The notes below the pieces were generated by a model, which saw only the letters and a program-made list of their open reading frames with translations, made no database searches and had not been told where the DNA came from. A stretch of DNA of 64,000 nucleotides from Rhodococcus oxybenzonivorans. Its GTDB lineage: Bacteria > Actinomycetota > Actinomycetes > Mycobacteriales > Mycobacteriaceae. The DNA is taken from positions 5,394,001-5,458,000 of the forward strand of contig NZ_CP021354.1 of assembly GCF_003130705.1 (NCBI RefSeq), given 5' to 3'. The position numbers were made by a program, and so were the translations under genes. Numbering within the stretch: position 1 is the stretch's first letter; every line of letters begins with the position of its first letter. This document shows, piece after piece, positions 27,543 to 36,105 of the stretch.

Positions 27543-28646
27543 ATGAATCTTCGAGACAAGACAGCAGTGGTCATCGGAGGAGGAGCCGGCATAGGCAGAG
27601 CCGGTGTGCTGGCGCTCGCGCGCGCCGGTTGTGATGTCGTCGTTGCGGATATCGACGAGTCCGCAGCCAAGGAGGTGGCGTCCGAGGTCGCGATCCTCGG
27701 GCGCCGCTCCCTCGCCGTCGCCTGCGACACCACCCGAACAGAGGATCTTGCTGATCTGCATCGTCAAACATCCGAACTGATCGGCCAAGCGGACATCGTG
27801 TGGAGCCATGCGGGCACGTCGGTAGCCGGCCCGCTCGAGCAGATCCCTCTCGAACGGTGGGAGCACGTGTTGGACGTCAATGCCATCGGCGTCGTCCGCG
27901 CCTTTCTCGAGTTCGGTCCCGACATGATTGCGCGGGGCCACGGCCACCTCATCATCACGTCATCGAGCCTTGGACTGTTTCCGGAGCAGGTGCCGTTGGG
28001 GGGTGCCTACACGTTGTCGAAGTCCGGTCTCATCGGTCTCGCCCGCACGCTGAACGCCTACCTTTCACCCCGAGGCGTCGGTGTCACGCTGCTCTGCCCG
28101 GACATCACCGACACTCGGCACACACTCGAAATTCCCCTGGTCGGTATACCGACCGAGGTCTTCGAGGCGGGACTCGCGCTGGAAGCTCTCCAGAGCCCGG
28201 ACGACGTCGCGGACGCGTTGCTCGCCGGTCTGCGCGATGACACGTTCCTGGTCTCACTCACCCCGGATGTGCGACAGAAAATGCACAACGACATCGACCA
28301 GATGACGGAAACCGGGCAGGAGTGGGACGGTGCAGTGATCGTACAAAGCGGACGCCTCGTGATCGACGAGGACCTCCATGACCAGGCCAGCGCCGCCATC
28401 ACGGAACTAGTGGCAAAGTCGGTCCACGATAAGGGCAACATCTCGTTCACTATCAGCGCTGACCTAGCGGAACGGGGGGTCTTCCATGTCTACGAGGAAT
28501 GGGAGTCGCAATCAGCGCTCGATCAGCACGCTGCCTCGAAACATGGCACAGCATTCGTCGGGGAGCTCCCCTCACTGGGGGTGAGGGAGCTGTCGCTGCG
28601 CCTTCATCGGGTGGCGTCGAGCCAGGAAGTTTCTCTCCCGGGCTGA
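27543..28646 (+). CDS. SDR fused to an ABM-type monooxygenase domain
   Basis: A 367-residue protein. Residues 1-260 form a classical SDR: GGGAGIGRAG near the N-terminus, SSSLG and the catalytic Y-x3-K in YTLSK. Residues about 272-355 resemble an antibiotic-biosynthesis-monooxygenase/YgiN ferredoxin-like domain (VIVQSGRLVIDEDLHDQA, FHVYEEWESQSALDQHAASK). The fusion suggests dehydrogenation of a quinol or alcohol coupled to a cofactor-free oxidation or product handling. The ATG at 27543 has GAAAGG upstream. It follows the FAD oxidoreductase by 51 bases, probably in the same transcript. Confidence 0.82.
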   Translation: MNLRDKTAVVIGGGAGIGRAGVLALARAGCDVVVADIDESAAKEVASEVAILGRRSLAVACDTTRTEDLADLHRQTSELIGQADIVWSHAGTSVAGPLEQIPLERWEHVLDVNAIGVVRAFLEFGPDMIARGHGHLIITSSSLGLFPEQVPLGGAYTLSKSGLIGLARTLNAYLSPRGVGVTLLCPDITDTRHTLEIPLVGIPTEVFEAGLALEALQSPDDVADALLAGLRDDTFLVSLTPDVRQKMHNDIDQMTETGQEWDGAVIVQSGRLVIDEDLHDQASAAITELVAKSVHDKGNISFTISADLAERGVFHVYEEWESQSALDQHAASKHGTAFVGELPSLGVRELSLRLHRVASSQEVSLPG

Positions 28647-28768
28647 CGCTCAGTCCGCTGCGCGACGGCCCGTGATCCGTCGAGGTTCGAAACGAGCGCG
28701 GTCCCTCATCGTGTGACGCATCGGCTCCCGGAGCGTCACGCAATGACCGGCTCAGTCCGATGCAAGGT

Positions 28769-29527
28769 TCACCACTGAACGCTGCGTTGATCCCAGCTCC
28801 GGGAGCACTCGGTGAGAACGTCCACCAGCGTGTCGCGCTGCTGAGTGATCACTTCGTATGACGCGATGACGCCCACGGCAGCAACGGTTTTCCCATTGTC
28901 CCGTACTGCGATGGAGACACCGTCACCTTGCTCGGAGGCATTGGGGGAAGCGCATATCCCAGTCTGTTCGATCTCAGGCAATGCCGCGAAGAATTTGTCG
29001 ACGAGGGGTTGCTCATCCTCGCCGACATTTTTCAGGTACGCCCAGAGATCCCGCTTTTCCATGCCCGCGAGCAATACCCAACCGCCGGAGGTGCGGATGA
29101 GGGAACGCCGCACGTAGTTCTCGGCGAGGTAGGCGAACCGGGGGTCGGACGAGCAGTAGTCGACGTAGAAGATGTCCGGTCCGACTGCAATGGACAGTAC
29201 GGTCGTCAGGCCGGCCCGTTGGTGCACCTCTTCGAGGTCGGCATGCGTCACCGTCGAGACGGGCTGCCGCCCTGCCAATCGGTTGAGCAGATACGGCGCA
29301 CTGCCCAGGGAGTAGCGCCGGTCGTGTTCGCCCAGATATCCGGTGGCGACGAGACCGTTGACCAAGCCCTGAACCGAACTGATCGGGGCCGAAAGCTCTT
29401 TTGCTATCTCGCTGAGGGTGATTCCGCCACGAGCCCGCGCAACGCATTCGAGGATCGAGGCGATGCGATCCACGGTGCGATGACGAGCGCGGGCCCGCGC
29501 CCCTGTTGCGCCCTCCGGTTGCACCAC
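28769..29527 (-). CDS. IclR-family transcriptional regulator
   Basis: A 252-residue IclR regulator. The winged HTH includes ILECVARARGGITLSEIAKE and SSVQGLVNGLVATGYL. The C-terminal effector domain ends in a typical GVSIAVRDNGKTVAAVGV-like core. The GTG at 29527 has AGGAGGAA five bases upstream. It is divergent from the acyl-CoA dehydrogenase operon at 29691 and is its likely regulator, acting through the palindrome at 29580-29593. Confidence 0.88.
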   Translation of the reverse strand: MVQPEGATGARARARHRTVDRIASILECVARARGGITLSEIAKELSAPISSVQGLVNGLVATGYLGEHDRRYSLGSAPYLLNRLAGRQPVSTVTHADLEEVHQRAGLTTVLSIAVGPDIFYVDYCSSDPRFAYLAENYVRRSLIRTSGGWVLLAGMEKRDLWAYLKNVGEDEQPLVDKFFAALPEIEQTGICASPNASEQGDGVSIAVRDNGKTVAAVGVIASYEVITQQRDTLVDVLTECSRSWDQRSVQW

Positions 29528-29579
29528 GACAATTCCTCCTCGGTAGTCGCCCGGCGCGACTGCGACCCACCCTACCAGC

Positions 29580-29593
29580 TACGTATATACGTA
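29580..29593. promoter_or_regulatory. Candidate IclR operator
   Basis: TACGTATATACGTA is a perfect 14-bp palindrome midway between the divergent IclR gene and the acyl-CoA dehydrogenase operon. Its size and place fit IclR-family sites. Confidence 0.55.
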
Positions 29594-29690
29594 ATCAACT
29601 CCAGTATTGCGTAGACGTGGCTGGAAGTGCCATAGTCGTTGAAGCCACCTCGAACGAACCCACGTCGGCTCGAACGGAAAGACCACCACC

Positions 29691-30842
29691 ATGACCACCC
29701 TCAGACTGGTTCCCCCGGTCTCCGCCGATCCCCACGCCGCGGACGCCCTGCGCGCCGAGGTTCGCGAATTTCTCGCCGGCCAACGCGCCGAGGGCAAGAT
29801 CGGCCGGGACGTCGACTGCTGGCTCACCGGATGGGACGAGGACTTCTCCCGCGCCCTGGCCGCCCGCGGCTGGCTCGGCATGACTGTGCCCGTCGAGTAC
29901 GGCGGCCACGGCCGTAGCCACCTCGAGCGGTTCGTCGTCACCGAGGAATTGCTGGCTGCCGGGGCACCCGTCGCAGCGCACTGGATCGCCGATCGGCAGA
30001 TCGTTCCGTCGCTCCTGAAGTACGGCACCGAAAATCAGAAGCAGCAATACCTGCCGGCCATTGCGAGTGGTGCGTGCTATTTCGGTATCGGTATGAGCGA
30101 ACCGGATTCCGGTTCCGATCTGGCGAGCGTTCGCACCAAGGCCACCCGGGTCGACGGCGGCTGGTCGATCACCGGCACCAAGGTATGGACCTCGGGCGCA
30201 CACCGTGCTCACGCATTCTTTTGCCTTGCCCGCACCACCGCGGTCGATCCCGCGCACCGGCACGACGGACTGAGCCAGTTCATCGTCGATCTGCATTCCC
30301 CGGGTGTCGACATTCGGCCCATCGTGTCGATGAACGGCGAGCACCACTTCAACGAGGTCATACTCGACGACGTCTTCGTCGCCGATGACATGGTGTTCGG
30401 CACCATCGGCGACGGCTGGCAACAGGTCACCTCCGAACTGAGCTTCGAACGCAGCGGTCCCGAGCGATTCCTGTCCACGTTCACCTTGCTGGCAGAAACC
30501 GCCGAGCAGATGCGCAGCAATGCGATCCCTCGGCATACCGACCTCGGCCGTTATGTCGCCCGCATCGCCGGTCTGCATCAGATGTCGACCGCCGTCGCCG
30601 GCGCGCTCGAACGCCGGGAACCGGCCGATACAGCTGCCGCCGTCGTCAAGGTCCTGGGCACGTCCACCGAGGGCGACATCGCCGATTTCGCCGACCTGCT
30701 CACCGGTGACTACTCGCCGGATCGGGCCGAGTACCACGACATGCTCGACGACGCCGTCGTGCAACGCCCCGGATTCACTCTCCGCGGCGGTACCAACGAA
30801 GTGCTGCGCGGCGTGATCGCGCGAGGATTGGGGATGCGCTGA
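29691..30842 (+). CDS. Acyl-CoA dehydrogenase, subunit-type (FadE-like)
   Basis: A 383-residue flavoprotein of the acyl-CoA dehydrogenase family. FAD/substrate motifs are YFGIGMSEPDSGSDLASV and ITGTKVWTSGA. At the C-terminus, where typical members carry the catalytic glutamate in YEGT, this protein reads RGGTNEVLRG. Actinobacteria often use such proteins as one half of an alpha2-beta2 heterotetramer with a second, smaller FadE; the gene directly downstream, overlapping by one base, fits. Likely role: alpha,beta-desaturation of a CoA ester. Confidence 0.88.
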   Translation: MTTLRLVPPVSADPHAADALRAEVREFLAGQRAEGKIGRDVDCWLTGWDEDFSRALAARGWLGMTVPVEYGGHGRSHLERFVVTEELLAAGAPVAAHWIADRQIVPSLLKYGTENQKQQYLPAIASGACYFGIGMSEPDSGSDLASVRTKATRVDGGWSITGTKVWTSGAHRAHAFFCLARTTAVDPAHRHDGLSQFIVDLHSPGVDIRPIVSMNGEHHFNEVILDDVFVADDMVFGTIGDGWQQVTSELSFERSGPERFLSTFTLLAETAEQMRSNAIPRHTDLGRYVARIAGLHQMSTAVAGALERREPADTAAAVVKVLGTSTEGDIADFADLLTGDYSPDRAEYHDMLDDAVVQRPGFTLRGGTNEVLRGVIARGLGMR

Positions 30843-31870
30843 TGACTGCACCGTTCACGGTCGACCACGACCTCGTCGAGATGATGTCCGCGGTCTTCGC
30901 GCACCACCGCGAACAGAACGAGCCGGAGAGCGGCACCGCCCCCTGGGATACGGGCTTGTGGAGCCGGCTCGACGAGCTGGGTTTGGTCCGGCTCACCGGC
31001 CCGGAAGAAAACGGGGGCAGCGGCGCGGGCTGGTTCGAGGCCGCCGAGCTGATCCGCGCGTCCGCCTCTCACGGCGTCCGAATTCCATTGGTCGAACACG
31101 ACTTGCTGGCCGGGTGGCTTCTCGAGGTCACCGGCTCTCCTGTCGATGCAGCGCGCCGCACGGTATGCGTGCTCGACAACGAAGGAATGGCCTTCGGCGT
31201 GCCCTGGGCAGCCCAGTCCGACAAAGTCGTTCTCGTCTGGCGGAACGGCGACACCTACCACGTCGCCGACGTCGAAACCTCGACGCTGGACATCGCTCCC
31301 GGCACCAACGTTGCCGGCGAACCGCGCGACACCGTCACCGCCGACACCACCGTTCTGTCGGGCACCCCGATCGCGGATGCCGTCGTCGACCAGTTACTGC
31401 TGCGCGGCGCATTGGCACGCGGACTGCAAACGTGCGCCGCACTCGCACGCATCCTGGACCTCTCGATCACCCACACGACCGAACGCACCCAGTTCGGGCG
31501 TCCACTCGCCAAGTTCCAGGCCGTCCAGAACCTGGTCGCCGACATCGCCGCCGAAGTCGCCCTTGCCCGCGCCGCTACCGACGCCGCCCTCATCGAAGCT
31601 GTCCGCACCGACTGGTCCGGACCCAACCTCGAGTTCCTCGTCGCCGCTGCCCGATCTTGCGCAGGCCACGCCACCTCCGTGGTGGTGCGCAACGCCCACC
31701 AGGTGCATGGCGCGATCGGCACCACTCGCGAGCACCGGCTGCACGAATTCACCACACCCGCTCTCGCCTGGCGTTCGGAGTTCGGCTCGGTCCACTACTG
31801 GGACGAAAAATTGACCGCGGCCGCCCTCGAAGCAGGGCGCGAGGGCCTCTGGGCCCTCGTCACCGCCTGA
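30842..31870 (+). CDS. Acyl-CoA dehydrogenase, partner subunit
   Basis: A 342-residue shorter member of the same family. It has a degenerate N-terminal domain, ERTQFGRPLAKFQAVQNLVADIA for the FAD-binding helix region, and HQVHGAIGTTREHRLHEF near the end. Length and divergence match partner subunits of heteromeric acyl-CoA dehydrogenases such as FadE28/FadE29 of steroid side-chain degradation. The start overlaps the upstream stop (TGATG), which favours equal production of both subunits. The substrate is unknown. Confidence 0.85.
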   Translation: MTAPFTVDHDLVEMMSAVFAHHREQNEPESGTAPWDTGLWSRLDELGLVRLTGPEENGGSGAGWFEAAELIRASASHGVRIPLVEHDLLAGWLLEVTGSPVDAARRTVCVLDNEGMAFGVPWAAQSDKVVLVWRNGDTYHVADVETSTLDIAPGTNVAGEPRDTVTADTTVLSGTPIADAVVDQLLLRGALARGLQTCAALARILDLSITHTTERTQFGRPLAKFQAVQNLVADIAAEVALARAATDAALIEAVRTDWSGPNLEFLVAAARSCAGHATSVVVRNAHQVHGAIGTTREHRLHEFTTPALAWRSEFGSVHYWDEKLTAAALEAGREGLWALVTA

Positions 31871-31933
31871 ACACCTAGCTCCGCCTCGCCGACACCCTGC
31901 GCGTCGACGCTCGACTCTGACAAGGAATACAAC

Positions 31934-32713
31934 ATGGCTGACCTGGAATACACCGTCACCGGCGGCGTCGGCACCATCCTGCTCAATCGCCCACACCGTA
32001 AGAACGCCTTCACCTTCGACATGCTGGACGCCTGGGCCGAAGCGCTGCGGTCGGCACGCACCGACCCGGACGTGCGCGTCGTGCTCGTCACGGGTGCCGG
32101 AGGATCGTTCTGCGCCGGCGTGGATCTCGACGACTTCTCGGAGATCACCTCCACACTCGGCCGTCAGCAAGTACTGCAGGACCGCGTTCACCGCGTAGCC
32201 GCGGCTGCCCTCGACCTCGACAAACCACTGATCGCCGCCGTCGACGGTGTCGCGGTCGGCGCAGGCATGGACATGGCCCTGGCCTGCGACATCCGTCTCG
32301 CCTCGACTCGGGCGCGCTTCTCGGAGGCGTATGTACGGGTCGGGCTGATCCCCGGTGACGGCGGTGCCCACCTGCTGCCCCGCATCGTCGGTCAGGCACG
32401 CGCTCTCGAACTGCTGTGGACCGGACGCTTCGTCGAAGCCCAAGAAGCCCTCGACCTGGGCATCGTCCTGTCAGTACACTCCCCGGAGGAACTGCCTGAA
32501 GCCGCCCAGGATTTGTGCCGACGCCTTGCCGACGGTCCCCCGGTCGCGATCCGCGCCATCAAGCGTCTTGTGCGGAATGGCGAGAACGTCGACTTCAGAA
32601 CGTCGCTGTCGATGGTGGCCGCCGAGCAAGCCGTCGTGCAGTCGACCCAGGACTCCGCAGAGGCCGTCGCGGCCTTCCGTGAGAAGCGCGCACCCGCCTT
32701 CGTCGGCGAGTAA
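31934..32713 (+). CDS. Enoyl-CoA hydratase/isomerase
   Basis: A 259-residue crotonase-fold enzyme. The first oxyanion segment is GAGGSFCAGVDLDDFSE and the second DGVAVGAGMDMALACDIRLAS, followed by EAYVRVGLIPGDGG. It would hydrate the enoyl-CoA made by the two dehydrogenase subunits encoded just upstream, giving two consecutive beta-oxidation-like steps. AAGGA precedes the ATG at 31934. It is convergent with the glycerate kinase gene. Confidence 0.88.
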   Translation: MADLEYTVTGGVGTILLNRPHRKNAFTFDMLDAWAEALRSARTDPDVRVVLVTGAGGSFCAGVDLDDFSEITSTLGRQQVLQDRVHRVAAAALDLDKPLIAAVDGVAVGAGMDMALACDIRLASTRARFSEAYVRVGLIPGDGGAHLLPRIVGQARALELLWTGRFVEAQEALDLGIVLSVHSPEELPEAAQDLCRRLADGPPVAIRAIKRLVRNGENVDFRTSLSMVAAEQAVVQSTQDSAEAVAAFREKRAPAFVGE

Positions 32714-32738
32714 CAGAAGTCACCGAACGCATCGGCAG

Positions 32739-33899
32739 TCACTCACGAGCGCCCAGAGCGGCACCGAGAAGACCACCGATCTGCGCCGAAACTTCGCGAA
32801 CGAGGTAGGCGCTGTTCGCGACCATGTCCGTGAGGCTCGAAGGACCCTTGGCGATGGAGAACGCCGAAACGACTCCAGAAGAAGCAATTTCGGCAGCCGA
32901 CAGCTGAACCGTTCCCGCGATCACGACGACCGGGCAACTCGGTGGGGTGACGTCGAGGACGCCGCGGACGACCTTCCCTCGCAGCGACTGCGAGTCGAAC
33001 GAACCCTCGCCCGTCAGAACCACGTCTGCATGAGCGCAGAGGTCGCGCAGTCCGACGACGTCCGAGACCAAACGGGCTCCGGGTGTGAGTTCGGCTCCCA
33101 GAAGTGGCACCAGGCAGGCCGGCATTCCACCGGCAGCGCCCGCTCCTGGATGCTGGGCGATGTCGATACCGGTCGCAGCTCTAATGATCCGCGCAAGGTG
33201 CTCAAGCCCGGCGTCGAGGTCGATCACGTTCTGTGGTGTCGCCCCCTTCTGCGGACCGAACACCGCTGCCGCGCCGGATGATCCACACAATGGGTTGTCG
33301 ACGTCTGTGGCGACGCGCCACCGGACGTGACGGGCGCGCGGATGAAGCTGGGAATCATCGACAGACGCGATACTCGCAAGGCCGGCTCCACCGGGTTCCA
33401 CCTCACGACCGTCGGAATCGAGGAACCGCATCCCGAGTGCTCGGAGAAACCCCGTCCCGCCGTCCGTGCTCGCCGATCCGCCGATGCACAGCACGATTTC
33501 GCCGACGCCCTGGTCCAGCAGAGTATGCGCGATGACACCGACGCCGTAGCTGTCTGCGCGCATGGGCTGCAGGGGGATATCGGACACCTGCGGAAGACCG
33601 TTCGCTTCGGCGGCTTCGATGATGCCGACCACTCCGTCATTCGAAATTCCGTATCGAGCCGTCCGTGCCCGCCCCACCGCGTCGGTCGTATCGAGAAATC
33701 TTGGAACGGCGTGCCAGTTGGCGAGTAGTGCATCCAGGGTGCCCTCGCCGCCGTCGGCAAGGGGGCACTCGATGATGACCGTGTCCGGACCGAGCGCACT
33801 TCGCACACCTTCGGCCATCGCTGCGGCGACCTCGGCAGCCGTCAGACTCCCCTTGAAGGAGTCGGGCGCGATGACGACCGTGGGGTGACGACGAAGCAT
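32739..33899 (-). CDS. Glycerate kinase
   Basis: A 386-residue type I glycerate kinase (GarK/GlxK family). The start IAPDSFKGSLTA, the segment PLADGGEGTLDA, LCIGGSASTDGGTG and the late VLTGEGSFDSQS are diagnostic. It phosphorylates D-glycerate to 2- or 3-phosphoglycerate in glyoxylate/glucarate-type catabolism. It stands alone here: no glycolate or tartronate-semialdehyde genes are adjacent. Confidence 0.92.
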   Translation of the reverse strand: MLRRHPTVVIAPDSFKGSLTAAEVAAAMAEGVRSALGPDTVIIECPLADGGEGTLDALLANWHAVPRFLDTTDAVGRARTARYGISNDGVVGIIEAAEANGLPQVSDIPLQPMRADSYGVGVIAHTLLDQGVGEIVLCIGGSASTDGGTGFLRALGMRFLDSDGREVEPGGAGLASIASVDDSQLHPRARHVRWRVATDVDNPLCGSSGAAAVFGPQKGATPQNVIDLDAGLEHLARIIRAATGIDIAQHPGAGAAGGMPACLVPLLGAELTPGARLVSDVVGLRDLCAHADVVLTGEGSFDSQSLRGKVVRGVLDVTPPSCPVVVIAGTVQLSAAEIASSGVVSAFSIAKGPSSLTDMVANSAYLVREVSAQIGGLLGAALGARE

Positions 33900-34064
33900 G
33901 CGACGGAGCCTAGGTCACTATCGGGCCCTTCGCAGGGGCAGAGGAACCAGATTTCATCCGGCCGGACGAGGCTCGAGGTATCGAGGACAGCAGCTGTCCT
34001 GAATGGCTTCTAGCCTGATGCCAACCGAATGAAAGGAGATCCGATGACGCTCGTTCCGCGCAGG

Positions 34065-34742
34065 TCAGAGCGACCGTGCCACTCGAAATCCGAGATCGTC
34101 GATGGAGAACGACGGGTGACTGCGACGACGGCACGTCGCCCCACATCCTCGGGCTTCCTCGGCCCAGCTCCCGCCGCGGAAGGTTCGGTACGAGCCGTAC
34201 ACCTCGGCGTCGTACACATCCCAGCACCACTCCCACACGTTCCCCAACATGTCATGGAGGCCCCACGCGTTGGGCGCTTTTCCGCCCACCCCATGGACGT
34301 GTCCGCCGGAATTGCCGCTGTACCAAGCGATGTCGTCGAGTTCGCCGTATCGGTATCCGGATGTTCCTGCTTTGCAGGCGTACTGCCACTCCGCTTCCGT
34401 GGGCAGGCGGTATCCGTCGGACTCGCGAGTACACGAAACCTGCCGGCCGCCTTCCGTCACCGAGTAGTACTCCGTCAGCCCCGATTCCCGCGACAGCACA
34501 TTGCAGAAATCGACGGCGTCGTGCCACGAGACGTCGACCACCGGCGCGGCACCATTGGAGGAAGACTTCGCGGAATCGTTCATGATGCGGGAATACAGCG
34601 AAGCGGTGACGGGACTACCCGCGAGGAGGAAGCTCTCGAGTTCCACCGTCCACGCCGTCTTCCTTCGGTCGTCTCTCAACGCAACTTCGCCGGCAGGGAT
34701 TCGGGCCATCGCGACATCGAGGCCGACCCCCGGATTCCACAT
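34065..34742 (-). CDS. Formylglycine-generating-enzyme-like (SUMF1 domain) protein
   Basis: A 225-residue protein of the FGE-sulfatase/SUMF1 fold. Clear marks are VVDVSWHDAVDFCNVLS, YRLPTEAEWQYACKAGT, APNAWGLHDMLGNVWEWCWD, FRGGSW and DLGFRVA. Genuine FGE oxidises a sulfatase cysteine to formylglycine using two nearby cysteines; here a C-x3-C (CGATC) lies at roughly that place, before RRRSHPSF. It is shorter than bona fide FGE (about 300 residues), and no sulfatase is in the window, so it may be another member such as an EgtB-like or binding protein. AAGGG precedes the ATG. Confidence 0.78.
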   Translation of the reverse strand: MWNPGVGLDVAMARIPAGEVALRDDRRKTAWTVELESFLLAGSPVTASLYSRIMNDSAKSSSNGAAPVVDVSWHDAVDFCNVLSRESGLTEYYSVTEGGRQVSCTRESDGYRLPTEAEWQYACKAGTSGYRYGELDDIAWYSGNSGGHVHGVGGKAPNAWGLHDMLGNVWEWCWDVYDAEVYGSYRTFRGGSWAEEARGCGATCRRRSHPSFSIDDLGFRVARSL

Positions 34743-34874
34743 GTAACGACCCTTCGCAATCAGCTGGATTACCGTGCATCATTCTTCAAGGCATTAGACC
34801 CAGCGGGCATCACGCGGTCAAGGCTTTCACTCAGCCGACCTGTCCGTCACCGGTACAGGAAGGCCGCCGTCTGC

Positions 34875-34905
34875 TTGACCTCGAGTGAACTCGAGGTAAT
34901 AGCGT
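34875..34905 (+). promoter_or_regulatory. SoxR/MerR-type promoter upstream of the ABC exporter
   Basis: TTGACC (34875-34880) and TAGCGT (34900-34905) are separated by 19 bases, the long spacer typical of MerR-family promoters. The spacer holds ACCTCGAGT-GA-ACTCGAGGT (34878-34897), a perfect palindrome very close to the SoxR box. It points towards the exporter genes at 35119. The rest of the 376-base gap 34743-35118 shows no gene I can support apart from a 32-codon frame at 34912 without a ribosome site. Confidence 0.6.
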
Positions 34906-35118
34906 CCGATCATGATCATCAGGTGTTCAGCCGTCCGAAATATACAAGCGACATCGTCCGGGCAACCTGTAAGTTGGTCTGCGATCAACGGGGGACGACG
35001 TGATTCGTAACAAACATCGAAGCGTGCGGGCTTCACCGTGCGCCGCCACGCTGCGGCACACACACTCAGGCGCACACCACTGTGACGGTTCGCCGTCACT
35101 TCAGGCAGGGAGATCTTC

Positions 35119-36105
35119 ATGACATCCGAAGCGGCAATCGAGGCCATAGACCTGGTCAAACGATTCGGCGACAACGTGGCCGTCGATGGGGTGAGCTTCA
35201 CGGTTCCGCAGGGATCCGTTCTCGGATTGCTCGGCCCCAACGGCGCGGGCAAGACCACGACAGTGCGGATGATGACCACCCTGAGTGTCCCCACCAGTGG
35301 AACTGCACGGGTGGCCGGTCACGACGTCGTCACCGACCCCGGGGCGGTGCGGCTCAGCATGGGACTGACCGGCCAGGCCGCGACCATCGACGAACTGCTG
35401 ACCGGACGTGAGAACATCCGGATGATCGGCGAGCTCTACGGGCTGTCGGGCAAGGCAGCTCGCCGTGCCAGCGACGAACTCCTCGAACGGTTCTCCCTCA
35501 CCTCCGCCGGTGACCGGATCGCTCGAACCTATTCGGGTGGAATGCGCAGGCGTCTCGACCTCGCCGTGAGTCTCGTTGCCACACCACCGGTGCTGTTCCT
35601 CGACGAACCCACAACCGGACTCGACCCGGCCAGTCGGATCGAATTGTGGGATGTACTCCGGGAACTGGTCGAGGACGGAACGACACTGCTGCTGACGACG
35701 CAGTATCTCGAGGAAGCCGACCAACTTGCCGACAAGATCGTCGTCATCGACAAGGGCAAGGTCATCGCCTCCGGCACCCCGGTGCAACTGAAGGACCAAT
35801 CCGGCAAGGCCAGTCTCGTTCTGACGGTGTCGCACGTGGCCGATCTCGACGAGGCCGAGCGCATGCTCCGCCAGCACGTCTCGGACGTGCGGGTCGACAG
35901 GTCGGCCCGGCAACTGTCGGCGCCGACCGACGGTCTACGCGACATGACGCGTATCGCGAATCTTTTCGACGACAGCACCATCCTTCTCGATGACATCGGT
36001 CTCAAACGTCCGAGCCTCGACGATGTCTTCCTGAGCCTGACCGGTCACCGCGCCGAGACGGCCGAAACCGCACGTACCTCAGATGACCTGGAGACAGCCA
36101 GATGA
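35119..36105 (+). CDS. ABC exporter ATP-binding protein (DrrA type)
   Basis: A 328-residue ATPase. Walker A is GPNGAGKTT (39-47), the signature SGGMRRRLDLA starts at residue 139, and Walker B is VLFLDEPTTGLDP with D162. A C-terminal extension of about 90 residues is typical of DrrA-type drug-export ATPases. It powers the ABC-2 permease encoded next, overlapping by four bases. Likely cargo: antibiotics, redox-active compounds or lipids. The upstream SoxR-like promoter points to redox-active molecules. Confidence 0.92.
   Translation: MTSEAAIEAIDLVKRFGDNVAVDGVSFTVPQGSVLGLLGPNGAGKTTTVRMMTTLSVPTSGTARVAGHDVVTDPGAVRLSMGLTGQAATIDELLTGRENIRMIGELYGLSGKAARRASDELLERFSLTSAGDRIARTYSGGMRRRLDLAVSLVATPPVLFLDEPTTGLDPASRIELWDVLRELVEDGTTLLLTTQYLEEADQLADKIVVIDKGKVIASGTPVQLKDQSGKASLVLTVSHVADLDEAERMLRQHVSDVRVDRSARQLSAPTDGLRDMTRIANLFDDSTILLDDIGLKRPSLDDVFLSLTGHRAETAETARTSDDLETAR

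Noticed and set aside
34044..35003. Long plus-strand open frame with a good Shine-Dalgarno (AAAGGAG) before ATG 34044
   Set aside because: It runs antisense through the clear SUMF1-domain gene and its translation is Arg/Pro-rich without a recognisable domain; the ribosome-site match is taken as chance.
34912..35010. 32-codon frame starting ATGATCATC after the SoxR-like promoter
   Set aside because: No ribosome binding site and no recognisable product; could be leader peptide but unsupported.
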